Assembly (NCBI GenBank): GCA_003487955.1
Contig: DNNJ01000386.1
Span: 1-23,069 of the forward strand
Reading direction: 5' to 3'
Source: Clostridiales bacterium
Lineage (GTDB): Bacteria > Bacillota > Clostridia > Tissierellales > Sedimentibacteraceae
Length of the DNA: 23,069 nucleotides
Position numbers and translations under genes: made by a program. Positions 15,604 to 23,069 of this stretch are shown here, one piece after another. A model generated the notes under the pieces. That model had not been told where the DNA came from. It worked only from the letters and a program-made list of their open reading frames with translations, and did not search any database. Position 1 is the stretch's first letter, and every line of letters begins with the position of its first letter.

Positions 15604-16989
15604 ATGAAAAAAGAATATTTACAAATTCAAAAAATTGAAGGACCGTTAATAGTTCTTAACGGAATTGAAGATGCCTCCTATGGAGAAACAGTTAAAATAA
15701 AAATAAACGATAATGAATTAAGAACAGGCAAGATTATTAAAATAGAAGATGATAAAGTAATTGCACAGGTTTTTGAAGGAACCGGCGGTATATCCACCGA
15801 CAATTCCTCTGTTAAGTTTATGGGAGAGCCTTTAAGTATTCCTTTATCGAAGGAAATGTTAGGAAGGACATTTAACGGAGCAGGTGAGCCGATTGATAAT
15901 GCTTACCAGGTTTTATCAACGGTAAAGCAAAATATTAACGGAAGACCTATAAATCCTGTTGCAAGAAGATACCCGAAGAATTTTATACAAACAGGCATAT
16001 CTTCAATTGATGCTTTGATGACACTAATAAGGGGACAAAAACTGCCTATATTTTCAGGAAGCGGTATGTACCACAATGAATTGGCAGTACAAATTGTTAA
16101 GCAGGCTAAAATAAAGGGAGCTTCAAAGGATAATTTTGCCGTTGTGTTCGGGGCAATGGGCGTAAGACACGATGATGCGGATTATTTCAGGAAAAGTTTT
16201 GAATCGGCAGGTGTATCAGACCATGTTGTAATGTACATCAACACAGCAGATGAGCCTATTATTGAAAGAATATCAACACCAAGATGCGTCTTGACTGCTG
16301 CAGAATTTCTTGCATTTAATAACAACATGCACGTACTTGTAATTCTTACGGATATGACCAGCTACGCAGAAGCACTACGTGAAATATCTTCTGCAAAGGA
16401 AGAAGTACCTTCGCGTAAAGGATATCCCGGATATCTGTATTCAGACCTTTCAACTATATATGAAAGAGCAGGAATGTTAAAGAGCTGTGAAGGTTCAATA
16501 ACACTTATTCCAATACTCACAATGCCCAATGATGATATTACACATCCAATACCTGACTTGACCGGATTTATAACTGAAGGGCAAATAGTTCTTAACAGAG
16601 AACTTAACCAAAAGGGAATTTATCCTCCTATTGATATACTTCCTTCCTTATCACGATTGATGAAGGATGGAATAGGCAGCGATTACACAAGAGAAGACCA
16701 TGCAGATTTGCAGAGTCAGATTTATGCTTCATATTCAAAGGTTCAGGATATTAGAAGTCTTTCACAGATAATAGGTGAAGATGACTTAGGAGAAGTTGAC
16801 AAATTATATCTTCAATATGGCCGGGAATTAGAATCAAAATTCATTGCTCAGGAAAGCAATGAAAACAGAAGTATCAGCGAAACATTGGATATAGGGTGGA
16901 ATATATTATCCATTCTTCCTGAATCTGAATTAGATCGTGTAAAACCGGAGATGATTAAAAAGTATTATGTTCATAGCAGGGAGAGATAG
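15604..16989 (+). CDS. ntpB: V/A-type ATPase regulatory subunit B
   Basis: Subunit B alternates with A in the head and binds nucleotide without hydrolysing it. The 461-residue product begins [15 protein letters not shown], which lines up with MIKEYRTIKEVVGPL of Enterococcus NtpB. As expected, the P-loop is replaced ([16 protein letters not shown]). The arginine-finger region ([26 protein letters not shown], in parts) is intact, and [15 protein letters not shown] is present. An in-frame ATG at 15586, overlapping the ntpA stop by 8 nt, would add six residues; it lacks a ribosome site, but neither start has a strong one. The gene after it follows by 2 nt. Confidence 0.95.
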   Translation: MKKEYLQIQKIEGPLIVLNGIEDASYGETVKIKINDNELRTGKIIKIEDDKVIAQVFEGTGGISTDNSSVKFMGEPLSIPLSKEMLGRTFNGAGEPIDNAYQVLSTVKQNINGRPINPVARRYPKNFIQTGISSIDALMTLIRGQKLPIFSGSGMYHNELAVQIVKQAKIKGASKDNFAVVFGAMGVRHDDADYFRKSFESAGVSDHVVMYINTADEPIIERISTPRCVLTAAEFLAFNNNMHVLVILTDMTSYAEALREISSAKEEVPSRKGYPGYLYSDLSTIYERAGMLKSCEGSITLIPILTMPNDDITHPIPDLTGFITEGQIVLNRELNQKGIYPPIDILPSLSRLMKDGIGSDYTREDHADLQSQIYASYSKVQDIRSLSQIIGEDDLGEVDKLYLQYGRELESKFIAQESNENRSISETLDIGWNILSILPESELDRVKPEMIKKYYVHSRER

Positions 16990-16991
16990 AT

Positions 16992-17603
16992 ATGGCAGTA
17001 ATGGTCGCACCAACTAAATCAAATCTTATAAAGGCAAAATCATCTTTGGTGCTTTCAAAAAAAGGATATGAATTTTTAGACAAGAAAAGGAATATCCTCA
17101 TAAAGGAAATGATGGTAATTGTTGAAAAGGCTAAAAGTATGCATAATGATATTTATAATATATTAGCGGAAGCATATGAAAAACTAAAGAAGGCAAACTT
17201 GACATTAGGAGTTAAAAATGTGGAAGATATAAGCCAGGGAGTGCCTGATGATGAATATTACGAAATTTTACTTAAGAGTGTAATGGGGGTTGATATTCCA
17301 ACCATTAAATACAAGGAAGACAATTTGGTTCCTGCTTATGGCTTTTACAGCAGTAATGCATATCTTGATGAAGCAAGGCAAATGTTTAAAGAAGTTAAAA
17401 GTAAAATATACGAGTTGGCAGAAGTTGAAAATTCTGCGTTTAAATTAGCTATAGAAATAGAAAAAACACAAAAAAGAACAAATGCACTTCAATATGTTCA
17501 GATACCTAAATATAAGGAACAAGTAAAATACATTCAGGAAGTACTTGAAGAAAAGGAAAGAGAAGACTTTTTCAGATTAAAAAGACTGAAATCAAAAAAG
17601 TAA
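16992..17603 (+). CDS. ntpD: V/A-type ATPase subunit D (central shaft)
   Basis: Subunit D is the coiled-coil axle inside the A3B3 head. The 203-residue protein begins MVAPTKSNLIKAKSSLVLSK, close to the family's APTKxxLxxLKxxLxxA signature. It ends with a long helix containing EKTQKRTNALQYVQIPKYKE, including the conserved RTNAL(x)xxxIP motif. A charged C-terminal tail (EEKEREDFFRLKRLKSKK) follows. GGGAGAG before the ATG gives a ribosome site. It is the last gene of the operon. I see no terminator hairpin after it, and the converging tmcAL gene ends only 9 nt away. Confidence 0.96.
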   Translation: MAVMVAPTKSNLIKAKSSLVLSKKGYEFLDKKRNILIKEMMVIVEKAKSMHNDIYNILAEAYEKLKKANLTLGVKNVEDISQGVPDDEYYEILLKSVMGVDIPTIKYKEDNLVPAYGFYSSNAYLDEARQMFKEVKSKIYELAEVENSAFKLAIEIEKTQKRTNALQYVQIPKYKEQVKYIQEVLEEKEREDFFRLKRLKSKK

Positions 17604-17612
17604 ATTTGGATG

Positions 17613-18812
17613 TTAATCATTTATATAGACTGCATTTTCTGTATATTCGCTGTTCATTTTTCTGTTTTTCAAAGGAAGATAATAAATATTTGATGACTTG
17701 CAGGTAATATTAAATACCCTAAGTTTTTCAGGAGTTATGTTATACCTTTTATAGTCTGAATATCTGTTTATTACTTTTGTTTCATGGTTTTTTGCATATT
17801 TTATTGCGTTTCTGCCTGTATTATTAAAAGCAAGCACTTTAACATAATCACTATTGGTTGACATAATGTTAATTATGTCAACCTTTCTTATATCAAGCAA
17901 AATATTAAGAAGACATCTCCTAAGTTTTGAATATGTATAACGTTTGGACTTAATTGACATAATAAGCTCATCAACACTTTCGTGTTTGTAAGATCGTGAC
18001 ATGATTTTATTGTTTAATCCTTCCTTTATTTCATAAATCCCGTCCAAGTCATCACATGAAAGTATTTTATAATACAAATAATCAGTATAATTGTTTAAAG
18101 TATTAAATTTCTTGTGTTCCATATAAAACTCTTTTATTAATTGCATACTTTTTTCAGTTATTTTAAGATTATTAAAATAGCCATCTAACAAGGAATTTCT
18201 TATGGCTGTGGCACTATGGAAAGTCCCTTTAACCTCAGGGTCATTGTGAGCCATACCCATACGCTTTACAGGATAGTATTGAAGGTTTAAATTAAGCTTC
18301 ATGGCGCTTTTTATATATTCAACAGCCAAGACGTTATTAGGCGAATACACGGCTTCAGCTTCATCATCAAGTACTGACTTTAGAGCACAAGACATGGCAC
18401 TTGGATATGACAGACCTTTTTTTATTTCTTTTTTTATACAATTATTAAATTCACTCGTTAATTGTACGCAAGCAATTTTTTCCAAAAGCTTTACATCATC
18501 GTTTTCACAGCCAAAGCTTATGGAATTAATGTGAAGCTTGCTTAATTCTTTTATTGCGGCAAGAGCAAACATTTCCGCATTTTGGCAGGAAAAAGGCATG
18601 GGAAGCTCAATGACAATATCGGCACCGCCATATATTGCAGCTTCCGCACGTTTGAACTTATCTATGATAGCAGGCTCCCCCCGCTGTACATAATTACCGC
18701 TCATAACAACGGCAATACAATCACAGCCGGATAGCCTTTTAGCCATCTTAAGCTGATATTCATGCCCTGCATGAAATGGATTATATTCCGCTACAACACC
18801 TGTTATTCTCAT
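17613..18812 (-). CDS. tmcAL: tRNA(Met) cytidine acetate ligase (TmcAL, YlbM)
   Basis: TmcAL makes N4-acetylcytidine at the wobble position of elongator tRNA-Met, using acetate and ATP through acetyl-AMP. The 399-residue protein has the nucleotidyltransferase signature VAEYNPFHAGHEY (His14, His17), then VMSGNYVQRGEPAIIDKF, GGADIVIELPMPFSCQNAE, and SATAIRNSLLDG around residue 200. Length is typical. AAGGGAT lies about 8 nt before the ATG at 18812. It converges on the ATPase operon and diverges from cobU across the foldback element. It uses acetate, the product of AckA encoded nearby, but the two are on opposite strands. Confidence 0.93.
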   Translation of the reverse strand: MRITGVVAEYNPFHAGHEYQLKMAKRLSGCDCIAVVMSGNYVQRGEPAIIDKFKRAEAAIYGGADIVIELPMPFSCQNAEMFALAAIKELSKLHINSISFGCENDDVKLLEKIACVQLTSEFNNCIKKEIKKGLSYPSAMSCALKSVLDDEAEAVYSPNNVLAVEYIKSAMKLNLNLQYYPVKRMGMAHNDPEVKGTFHSATAIRNSLLDGYFNNLKITEKSMQLIKEFYMEHKKFNTLNNYTDYLYYKILSCDDLDGIYEIKEGLNNKIMSRSYKHESVDELIMSIKSKRYTYSKLRRCLLNILLDIRKVDIINIMSTNSDYVKVLAFNNTGRNAIKYAKNHETKVINRYSDYKRYNITPEKLRVFNITCKSSNIYYLPLKNRKMNSEYTENAVYIND

Positions 18813-18839
18813 GATTATATCCCTTCGACTTTTACATAT

Positions 18840-18868
18840 ATCTTAATTATAATCAACCCCAAAGTCAA
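18840..18868 (-). promoter_or_regulatory. Probable promoter of tmcAL
   Basis: On the minus strand, TTGACT (18863-18868), a 17-nt spacer and TAAGAT (18840-18845) form an acceptable SigA site with a start near 18833. Its -35 lies immediately beside the left end of the foldback element at 18870. Confidence 0.45.
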
Positions 18869-18869
18869 C

Positions 18870-19171
18870 AAAATTTTGGGGACGGCTCTTTGTCGTGTTA
18901 TTATTCACAGTGGAGGAAAATGATAAAAATATCGTTCACGGTTTCGGACACGAATAATTCTAATAGCTCATTCCGTCTAAAAATCCTACAGCTTGCAAAC
19001 TCACTTCGTTCAAACAGTGCAAGCTGCTTAACGGATTTTTAGTCTGCATTCGCTAAGAATTATAGTCGTGTCCTGCAAATGTTCTCTCACATTTTTATCA
19101 TTTTCCCTAAGCAGTAGGAACAGTCCCTGAAATTGCTGAAATTATACAATAAGAGCTGCCCCTAAAATTTT
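18870..19171. mobile_element. Foldback MITE-like inverted-repeat element (~302 bp)
   Basis: The whole stretch folds back on itself. The ends match as AAAATTTT-n-GGG-n-C-n-GCTCTT (18870-18890 against 19151-19171). Further in, GGAAAATGATAAAAAT (18915-18930) matches 19091-19106, GACACG (18947-18952) matches 19067-19072, ATAATTCT (18954-18961) matches 19056-19063, and CTAAAAATCC (18977-18986) matches 19033-19042. The tip is AGCTTGCA (18990-18997) with TGCAAGCT (19018-19025). It has no reading frame. This is the form of a non-autonomous miniature transposable element or a large REP-type hairpin. A clear target duplication is not seen. It fills the gap between the divergent tmcAL and cobU genes. 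Confidence 0.7.
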
Positions 19172-19205
19172 AAAATTCATTGTTTATTTTTTATTAAATA
19201 AATGA

Positions 19206-19211
19206 TATACT
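19206..19211 (+). promoter_or_regulatory. Weak -10-like site upstream of cobU
   Basis: TATACT lies 38 nt before the cobU start, just outside the foldback element. No good -35 sits at 16-18 nt; the best is TTTATT at 19183-19188. No cobalamin riboswitch box is seen in the short leader. Confidence 0.3.
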
Positions 19212-19249
19212 GTTTAGTGTTGGTGGAAAAAATATTGAATGGTGATATA

Positions 19250-19843
19250 ATGAGCGTTATATTTGTTATCGGTGGTGCGAGAAGCGGAAAGAGCACATTT
19301 GCGGAATTAAAAGCAAAAGAATATTCGGACAATGTATTGTACATAGCGGCAGCAACTGTAACAGATCAGGCAATGGCTGACCGGGTAAAAAAACACAGAG
19401 AGCAAAGACCATCATCCTGGCTGACTTTGGAGATGTATTCTGATTTTACAACACTTATCAATAAAGCTGAATTCAAGCAGTCAGAAGTAATTCTTATGGA
19501 CTGCATAACAACAATGATTGGAAATTTCATGGTTGAAAGCAAATTGGATTTTGACACCTGCAGCGCCAAAGATGTAAATCTATTGGAAAATAAAATCACC
19601 GAAGAGGTTTTTTCTTTAATAAATGTATGCAATGAAAACAATAAAAAACTAATAATAGTATCTAACGAGACAGGTATGGGTGTTGTACCTTCTTACTACA
19701 TGGGAAATTATTTCAGAGATATAAGCGGAAGGATTAATAATAAAATTGGAATACAAGCTGAGCATATGTATTTTATTTTTTCAGGAATACCAATTAAGCT
19801 TAAACATAAAGGAGAAATGGTAAAATGGCCTCAGGATTTTTAA
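19250..19843 (+). CDS. cobU: Adenosylcobinamide kinase / adenosylcobinamide-phosphate guanylyltransferase
   Basis: CobU phosphorylates adenosylcobinamide and attaches GMP to give adenosylcobinamide-GDP, a step of cobamide assembly and salvage. The 197-residue protein has the P-loop GGARSGKS (residues 8-15) and the HREQRPSSWLTLE motif with His49, the GMP-accepting histidine in the family. VSNETGMGVVP and YFRDISGRINN are also typical. The start ATG at 19250 follows GGTGAT; an in-frame upstream ATG at 19202 lies in the promoter region and adds 16 non-family residues. The gene overlaps cobS by 19 nt, showing coupling. It is slightly longer than the usual 180 or so residues. Confidence 0.93.
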   Translation: MSVIFVIGGARSGKSTFAELKAKEYSDNVLYIAAATVTDQAMADRVKKHREQRPSSWLTLEMYSDFTTLINKAEFKQSEVILMDCITTMIGNFMVESKLDFDTCSAKDVNLLENKITEEVFSLINVCNENNKKLIIVSNETGMGVVPSYYMGNYFRDISGRINNKIGIQAEHMYFIFSGIPIKLKHKGEMVKWPQDF

Positions 19844-20556
19844 TTCTCATTTCTTTTTTTACTCGAATTCCTGTCGGAAGAAAAATAGAATTTAATGAAG
19901 AAAATTTTATAAGCTCACTGAATCTTTACACGCTTGTAGGAGTGGTAATAGGTTTTCTTTTAGCTGTTATATATTTAATTTTTAACAATCAAATATCCTT
20001 TATCAGAGGACTGTTAATTACTGTTATGTATATTGTTATAACCGGCGGCATTCATTTAGATGGTGCTGCCGATACTTCAGACGGTTTATTATCCGGAAGA
20101 ACAGGGGATGAAATTTTTGAAATAATGAGTGATTCCCGCATAGGAAGCTTTGGAGTTATTACATTGATTTTAATTGTGCTTTCACAATATGTTCTGTTTT
20201 CCTTCAGCAGCATTGAAACTGTTTTTATGATGCCTGTTGCAGGAAGGGCAAGTGCAATAGCTGCTTGTTGGAATAAAAAATATGCCAAGAATTCAAAGGG
20301 TATGGGAACTGCATTTATTGAAAATATAAATAGCAGGGTTGTAGCCGTAAATTTAATTATATTATCTGTTTTTTCAATGCTTTCATGGTACAGAACAATC
20401 ATATTTACTGCATGCTTTGCTGCAATTGCCGTTTCATATTTCATATCTACATTGATAGACGAAAAAATAGGCGGAATGACAGGGGATACATGCGGAGCTA
20501 TTATAGAAATAAGCCAAATAGTTTTTATGACAACTGTACTTTTCTTAATGAGGTAG
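19825..20556 (+). CDS. cobS: Adenosylcobinamide-GDP ribazoletransferase (cobalamin synthase)
   Basis: CobS is the membrane enzyme that joins adenosylcobinamide-GDP to alpha-ribazole (or its phosphate), closing the nucleotide loop. The 243-residue protein has about six membrane segments. It shows the family's acidic motif GGIHLDGAADTSDGLLSGR (residues 74-92), followed by MSDSRIGSFG and the late GGMTGDTCGAIIE motif. The ATG at 19825 lies within the end of cobU, with AAGGAG upstream. cobC follows after 2 nt. Confidence 0.95.
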   Translation: MASGFLILISFFTRIPVGRKIEFNEENFISSLNLYTLVGVVIGFLLAVIYLIFNNQISFIRGLLITVMYIVITGGIHLDGAADTSDGLLSGRTGDEIFEIMSDSRIGSFGVITLILIVLSQYVLFSFSSIETVFMMPVAGRASAIAACWNKKYAKNSKGMGTAFIENINSRVVAVNLIILSVFSMLSWYRTIIFTACFAAIAVSYFISTLIDEKIGGMTGDTCGAIIEISQIVFMTTVLFLMR

Positions 20557-20558
20557 TT

Positions 20559-21128
20559 ATGATATACTTAGTGCGCCACGGAGAATCTGAAGCAAATACA
20601 AGCAGGAGATTCAGCGGAATAACAGATGTTGAACTGACTGAAACCGGTAGATTGCAGGCAGTAAATTCAGGTAAGAAATTAAAGGGTAAAATAATACATA
20701 AAATTTTTTCAAGCCCGTTAAAAAGAGCAAAAAATACGGCGGAAATAATAGCAGATGAAATTGGTTTCAATAAAAAAGATATAATTATTGATAACCGGTT
20801 AACAGAGGTTAATTTTGGCATTTTTGAGAATCTTACGTGGGAAGAAATAGTCCGGATGTATTCAGGTGAAATAGAAAGCTGGATTGAATTTAAACATAAA
20901 TATATCTTCCCGAAAGGGGAAGGTTATGATGACATAATTGACAGAATTTCATGCTTTATAGATAATGTACCTGACAATTCGTTAATATTAACTCATTACG
21001 GTGTAATTCAATCGGTACTTTTGTATTTCAAAATAGTCGATGATGATACATTGTGGAATTATAAAATATCAAACTGTGATATCTTTGTATTAAATAACAA
21101 AAAAATAGAAAAAATTATTAAATGTTGA
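20559..21128 (+). CDS. cobC: Histidine phosphatase, probable alpha-ribazole phosphatase
   Basis: The 189-residue protein is a histidine-phosphatase-superfamily enzyme: [12 protein letters not shown] with Arg6 and catalytic His7, [12 protein letters not shown], the acidic TEVNFGIFE, and LTHYGVIQS with the second active-site His. Following cobU and cobS by only 2 nt, it most likely removes the phosphate of alpha-ribazole phosphate or of adenosylcobalamin phosphate. The superfamily is broad, so the substrate rests on context. The ATG at 20559 has AGGT upstream; a longer frame from 20385 lies wholly inside cobS and is rejected. Confidence 0.87.
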   Translation: MIYLVRHGESEANTSRRFSGITDVELTETGRLQAVNSGKKLKGKIIHKIFSSPLKRAKNTAEIIADEIGFNKKDIIIDNRLTEVNFGIFENLTWEEIVRMYSGEIESWIEFKHKYIFPKGEGYDDIIDRISCFIDNVPDNSLILTHYGVIQSVLLYFKIVDDDTLWNYKISNCDIFVLNNKKIEKIIKC

Positions 21129-21129
21129 T

Positions 21130-21148
21130 TAAAATCTTAAAGATTTTA
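21130..21148. repeat. Perfect 19-nt inverted repeat between cobC and ackA
   Basis: TAAAATCTT (21130-21138), a single central A, and AAGATTTTA (21140-21148) form a perfect palindrome in the 47-nt gap. It could be an operator or a weak hairpin; it is not G/C-rich enough for a standard terminator. Confidence 0.5.
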
Positions 21149-21175
21149 TATATAAAAAAACTATGGAGGAATAAT

Positions 21176-22372
21176 ATGAATGTATTAGTAATTAACTGCG
21201 GTAGTTCATCATTAAAATATCAATTAATAAATATGGATGATGAAAGTGTTTTAGCTAAAGGTTTAGTTGAAAGAATAGGAATTGAAGGCAGTTTATTAAA
21301 ACATGAAAAACCGGGACAGGACAAATTAATTATTGAAGAAGATTTAAAAAATCATAAGGATGCAGTAAACCTTATGCTGAAAGCACTGCTTGACGAAAAA
21401 TACGGAGCAGTCAGCTCATTGGACGAAATTGATGCTATCGGACACAGAGTAGTTCACGGCGGAGAGAAATTTGCATGTTCAGTAGTAATTAACGATGAAG
21501 TTATTGACACAATGAAAGAGAATATAGGATTGGCACCTCTTCACAATCCTCCAAACATCATAGGTATTGAAGCATGCAAGGAAATATTGCCGGATGTGCC
21601 CATGGTAGGAGTATTTGATACTGCATTCCATCAGACAATGCCTCCTGTATCCTACATTTATCCATTGCCTTATGAATTATATGAAGAGATGAAAATAAGA
21701 AGATACGGATTCCACGGAACATCACATAAATATGTTTCTGAAAGAGTTGCCGGTTTAACAGGCAAAAGACTTGAAGGAACCAAAATAGTTACATGCCACT
21801 TAGGAAATGGAGCAAGTTTAACAGCAATTAAGGATGGATGCTCCTTTGACACAAGCATGGGTATGACTCCTCTTGAAGGTTTGGTAATGGGAACAAGATG
21901 CGGTGATATAGACCCTGCAATAGTAACATTCTTAATGTGTAAGCAAGACATGACAGCTGAACAGGTTGACAATCTAATGAATAAAAAATCCGGAGTCTTG
22001 GGTATTTCAGGTGTTTCAAACGATTTTAGAGACATTGAAGCTGAGGCAGATAAAGGAAATATGAGAGCTCGTTTGGCATTAGATAAATTTGCATATACAG
22101 TAAAAAAATATATAGGCTCCTACGCAGCAGCAATGGGAGGACTGGATTATGTAGTATTTACTGCAGGCCTTGGTGAAAATTCTTCAACTGCAAGAAAACA
22201 GATATGTGATGGCTTGGAATTTCTTGGAGTTGAAATAGATGATGAAAAGAACAAAATACGGGGGAAAGAAGCTGAAATATCAAAGGATGGCTCTAAAGTA
22301 AAAGTATTTGTTATTCCTACAAACGAAGAACTTGTGATTGCAAGAGATACAAAGGAATTTACAAGTAAATAA
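21176..22372 (+). CDS. ackA: Acetate kinase
   Basis: Acetate kinase converts acetyl phosphate and ADP to acetate and ATP, the ATP-yielding step of acetogenic fermentation. The 398-residue length is standard. The signatures are complete: [13 protein letters not shown] (Asn7), [11 protein letters not shown] (Arg91), [53 protein letters not shown] and [13 protein letters not shown] lies 6 nt before the ATG at 21176; longer frames upstream run into cobC. No pta gene is adjacent in this window. The gene is 47 nt after cobC and could share its transcript. Confidence 0.97.
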   Translation: MNVLVINCGSSSLKYQLINMDDESVLAKGLVERIGIEGSLLKHEKPGQDKLIIEEDLKNHKDAVNLMLKALLDEKYGAVSSLDEIDAIGHRVVHGGEKFACSVVINDEVIDTMKENIGLAPLHNPPNIIGIEACKEILPDVPMVGVFDTAFHQTMPPVSYIYPLPYELYEEMKIRRYGFHGTSHKYVSERVAGLTGKRLEGTKIVTCHLGNGASLTAIKDGCSFDTSMGMTPLEGLVMGTRCGDIDPAIVTFLMCKQDMTAEQVDNLMNKKSGVLGISGVSNDFRDIEAEADKGNMRARLALDKFAYTVKKYIGSYAAAMGGLDYVVFTAGLGENSSTARKQICDGLEFLGVEIDDEKNKIRGKEAEISKDGSKVKVFVIPTNEELVIARDTKEFTSK

Positions 22373-22391
22373 TGCCTTAAGAAATATAACC

Positions 22392-22420
22392 TTGACAAAT
22401 ATTTTCTTTTCTCATATAAT
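22392..22420 (+). promoter_or_regulatory. Consensus SigA promoter of yceD-rpmF
   Basis: A perfect TTGACA (22392-22397), a 17-nt spacer and a perfect TATAAT (22415-22420) predict a start near 22427 and a leader of about 23 nt. This suggests strong, constitutive expression of the ribosomal-protein transcript independently of ackA. Confidence 0.9.
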
Positions 22421-22449
22421 AAACTCTGCGAATTAAAAAGGGTGGTATT

Positions 22450-22944
22450 ATGTTGCTTAAGATAAACAAGTTTTTATCATCTGATGATGTATCTTTGATA
22501 GTAAAAGAAAATTTTGCAATAGATGATGATGAGTTCTTAGATGAAACACGTCTTGACAAAAATGTTTTATTAACCGGCGAAATATTCAAAACTGATGACA
22601 GTGTAACATTTTCAGGGAAAATAGAATATACTCTCGCAGATGAATGTGCAAGATGTTTACAGGAGTTTGACAATAGAATTGAAACCAAATTCCAGGCAGC
22701 CGTTGTACAAAAAGAAGATATGGAATCTGATGAAGTTCAAATGGTTATAACAGATGGAATTATAAAAATGGATGATACAATCAAACAGTTGATTTATTTA
22801 TCCCTGCCAATGAAATCTTTGTGCGATAAAGACTGTAAAGGCATATGCCCCAATTGCGGAGCAAACTTAAATAATGAAAAATGTCAATGTGAAAACAGCT
22901 TAACAGACTCACGATTTGATAAGTTGAAAGACCTGTTGAAATAA
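22450..22944 (+). CDS. yceD: DUF177 family protein (YceD/YlbN)
   Basis: The 164-residue protein belongs to the DUF177/YceD family found beside rpmF in most bacteria; in E. coli and plants it has been linked to large-subunit rRNA maturation, and the molecular role is not firmly settled. Visible features are the ADECARCLQEF motif near residues 73-83 and a C-terminal Cys cluster (CDKDCKGICPNCG, then CQC) that probably binds a metal. AGGGTGG precedes the ATG. It is separated from rpmF by 12 nt, the normal operon arrangement. Confidence 0.9.
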   Translation: MLLKINKFLSSDDVSLIVKENFAIDDDEFLDETRLDKNVLLTGEIFKTDDSVTFSGKIEYTLADECARCLQEFDNRIETKFQAAVVQKEDMESDEVQMVITDGIIKMDDTIKQLIYLSLPMKSLCDKDCKGICPNCGANLNNEKCQCENSLTDSRFDKLKDLLK

Positions 22945-22956
22945 GGAGGTGTAAAA

Positions 22957-23069
22957 ATGGCAGTACCTAAGAGAAAAACTTCCAAAGCCAAAAGAGATTC
23001 AAGAAGAGCGTCCAATGCGAAATTAACTGTTCCTAATACTGTGGAATGCCCACAATGTCATGAACCAAA
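22957..23069 (+). CDS. rpmF: 50S ribosomal protein L32, truncated by the window edge
   Basis: The first 37 codons are present, beginning [18 protein letters not shown], the conserved basic start of L32, and reaching the first zinc-type Cys pair in ECPQCHEP. The usual family length is about 57-60 residues, so the remaining third lies outside. AAGGAGGTG upstream is an ideal ribosome site, fitting a highly expressed ribosomal protein. Confidence 0.96.
   Translation, partial: MAVPKRKTSKAKRDSRRASNAKLTVPNTVECPQCHEP

Noticed and set aside
20385..20558. 58-codon N-terminal extension of cobC
   Set aside because: It lies entirely within cobS in another frame, and the RHG motif begins just after the ATG at 20559.
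22377..22688. Minus-strand frame across the yceD promoter
   Set aside because: It runs antisense over a consensus promoter and yceD and has no ribosome site.

Overview
The window is low-GC Firmicute DNA, most likely from an anaerobic, possibly spore-forming member of the Clostridia. The evidence is strong Shine-Dalgarno sites, SigA-type promoters with 17-nt spacers, hairpin-plus-T-run terminators, a V/A-type rotary ATPase operon, a ylbJ-like sporulation membrane protein, and a tmcAL/ylbM ... yceD/ylbN-rpmF neighbourhood. I cannot name the genus from the sequence alone. It reads mostly as chromosomal housekeeping and transport DNA. I see no phage, plasmid, CRISPR, rRNA or tRNA gene.

Layout. 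(1) 1-6750, transport block: a DUF401-type membrane protein running off the left edge (minus), a divergent NCS2 uracil/xanthine-type permease, then two tandem Na+-dependent NSS-family symporters, about 91% identical by hand count. Each symporter has its own promoter and a long leader. (2) 6804-8716 (minus): ylbJ-like protein followed by RNase Z. (3) 9031-17603: a nine-gene V/A-type ATPase operon in the order G/H-C-I-K-F-E-A-B-D, with several overlapping genes. (4) 17613-18812 (minus): tmcAL, converging on the ATPase operon. (5) 18870-19171: a foldback, MITE-like inverted-repeat element of about 300 bp filling the divergent gap. (6) 19250-21128: cobU-cobS-cobC, late cobamide nucleotide-loop assembly. 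(7) 21176-22372: ackA. (8) 22450-23069: yceD/ylbN and the start of rpmF, behind a consensus promoter.

How the genes fit together. The NCS2 and NSS proteins are secondary transporters; the NSS pair should be driven by Na+ (family knowledge). The V/A ATPase makes or uses the ion gradient, and the c subunit residues point to H+ rather than Na+ coupling. AckA makes ATP and acetate from acetyl phosphate, and TmcAL consumes acetate and ATP to modify tRNA-Met. RNase Z matures tRNA 3' ends. CobU, CobS and CobC finish or salvage cobamides.

The less ordinary signals are the foldback element, a candidate attenuator with two mutually exclusive stems ahead of the NCS2 permease, a structured leader and a shared operator-like motif ahead of the duplicated symporters, the unusual c-subunit architecture with an A/T-only tandem repeat just upstream, and the ATPase and cob genes lying between members of the ylbJ-ylbM-ylbN-rpmF set. 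I found no convincing wholly new multi-gene system.
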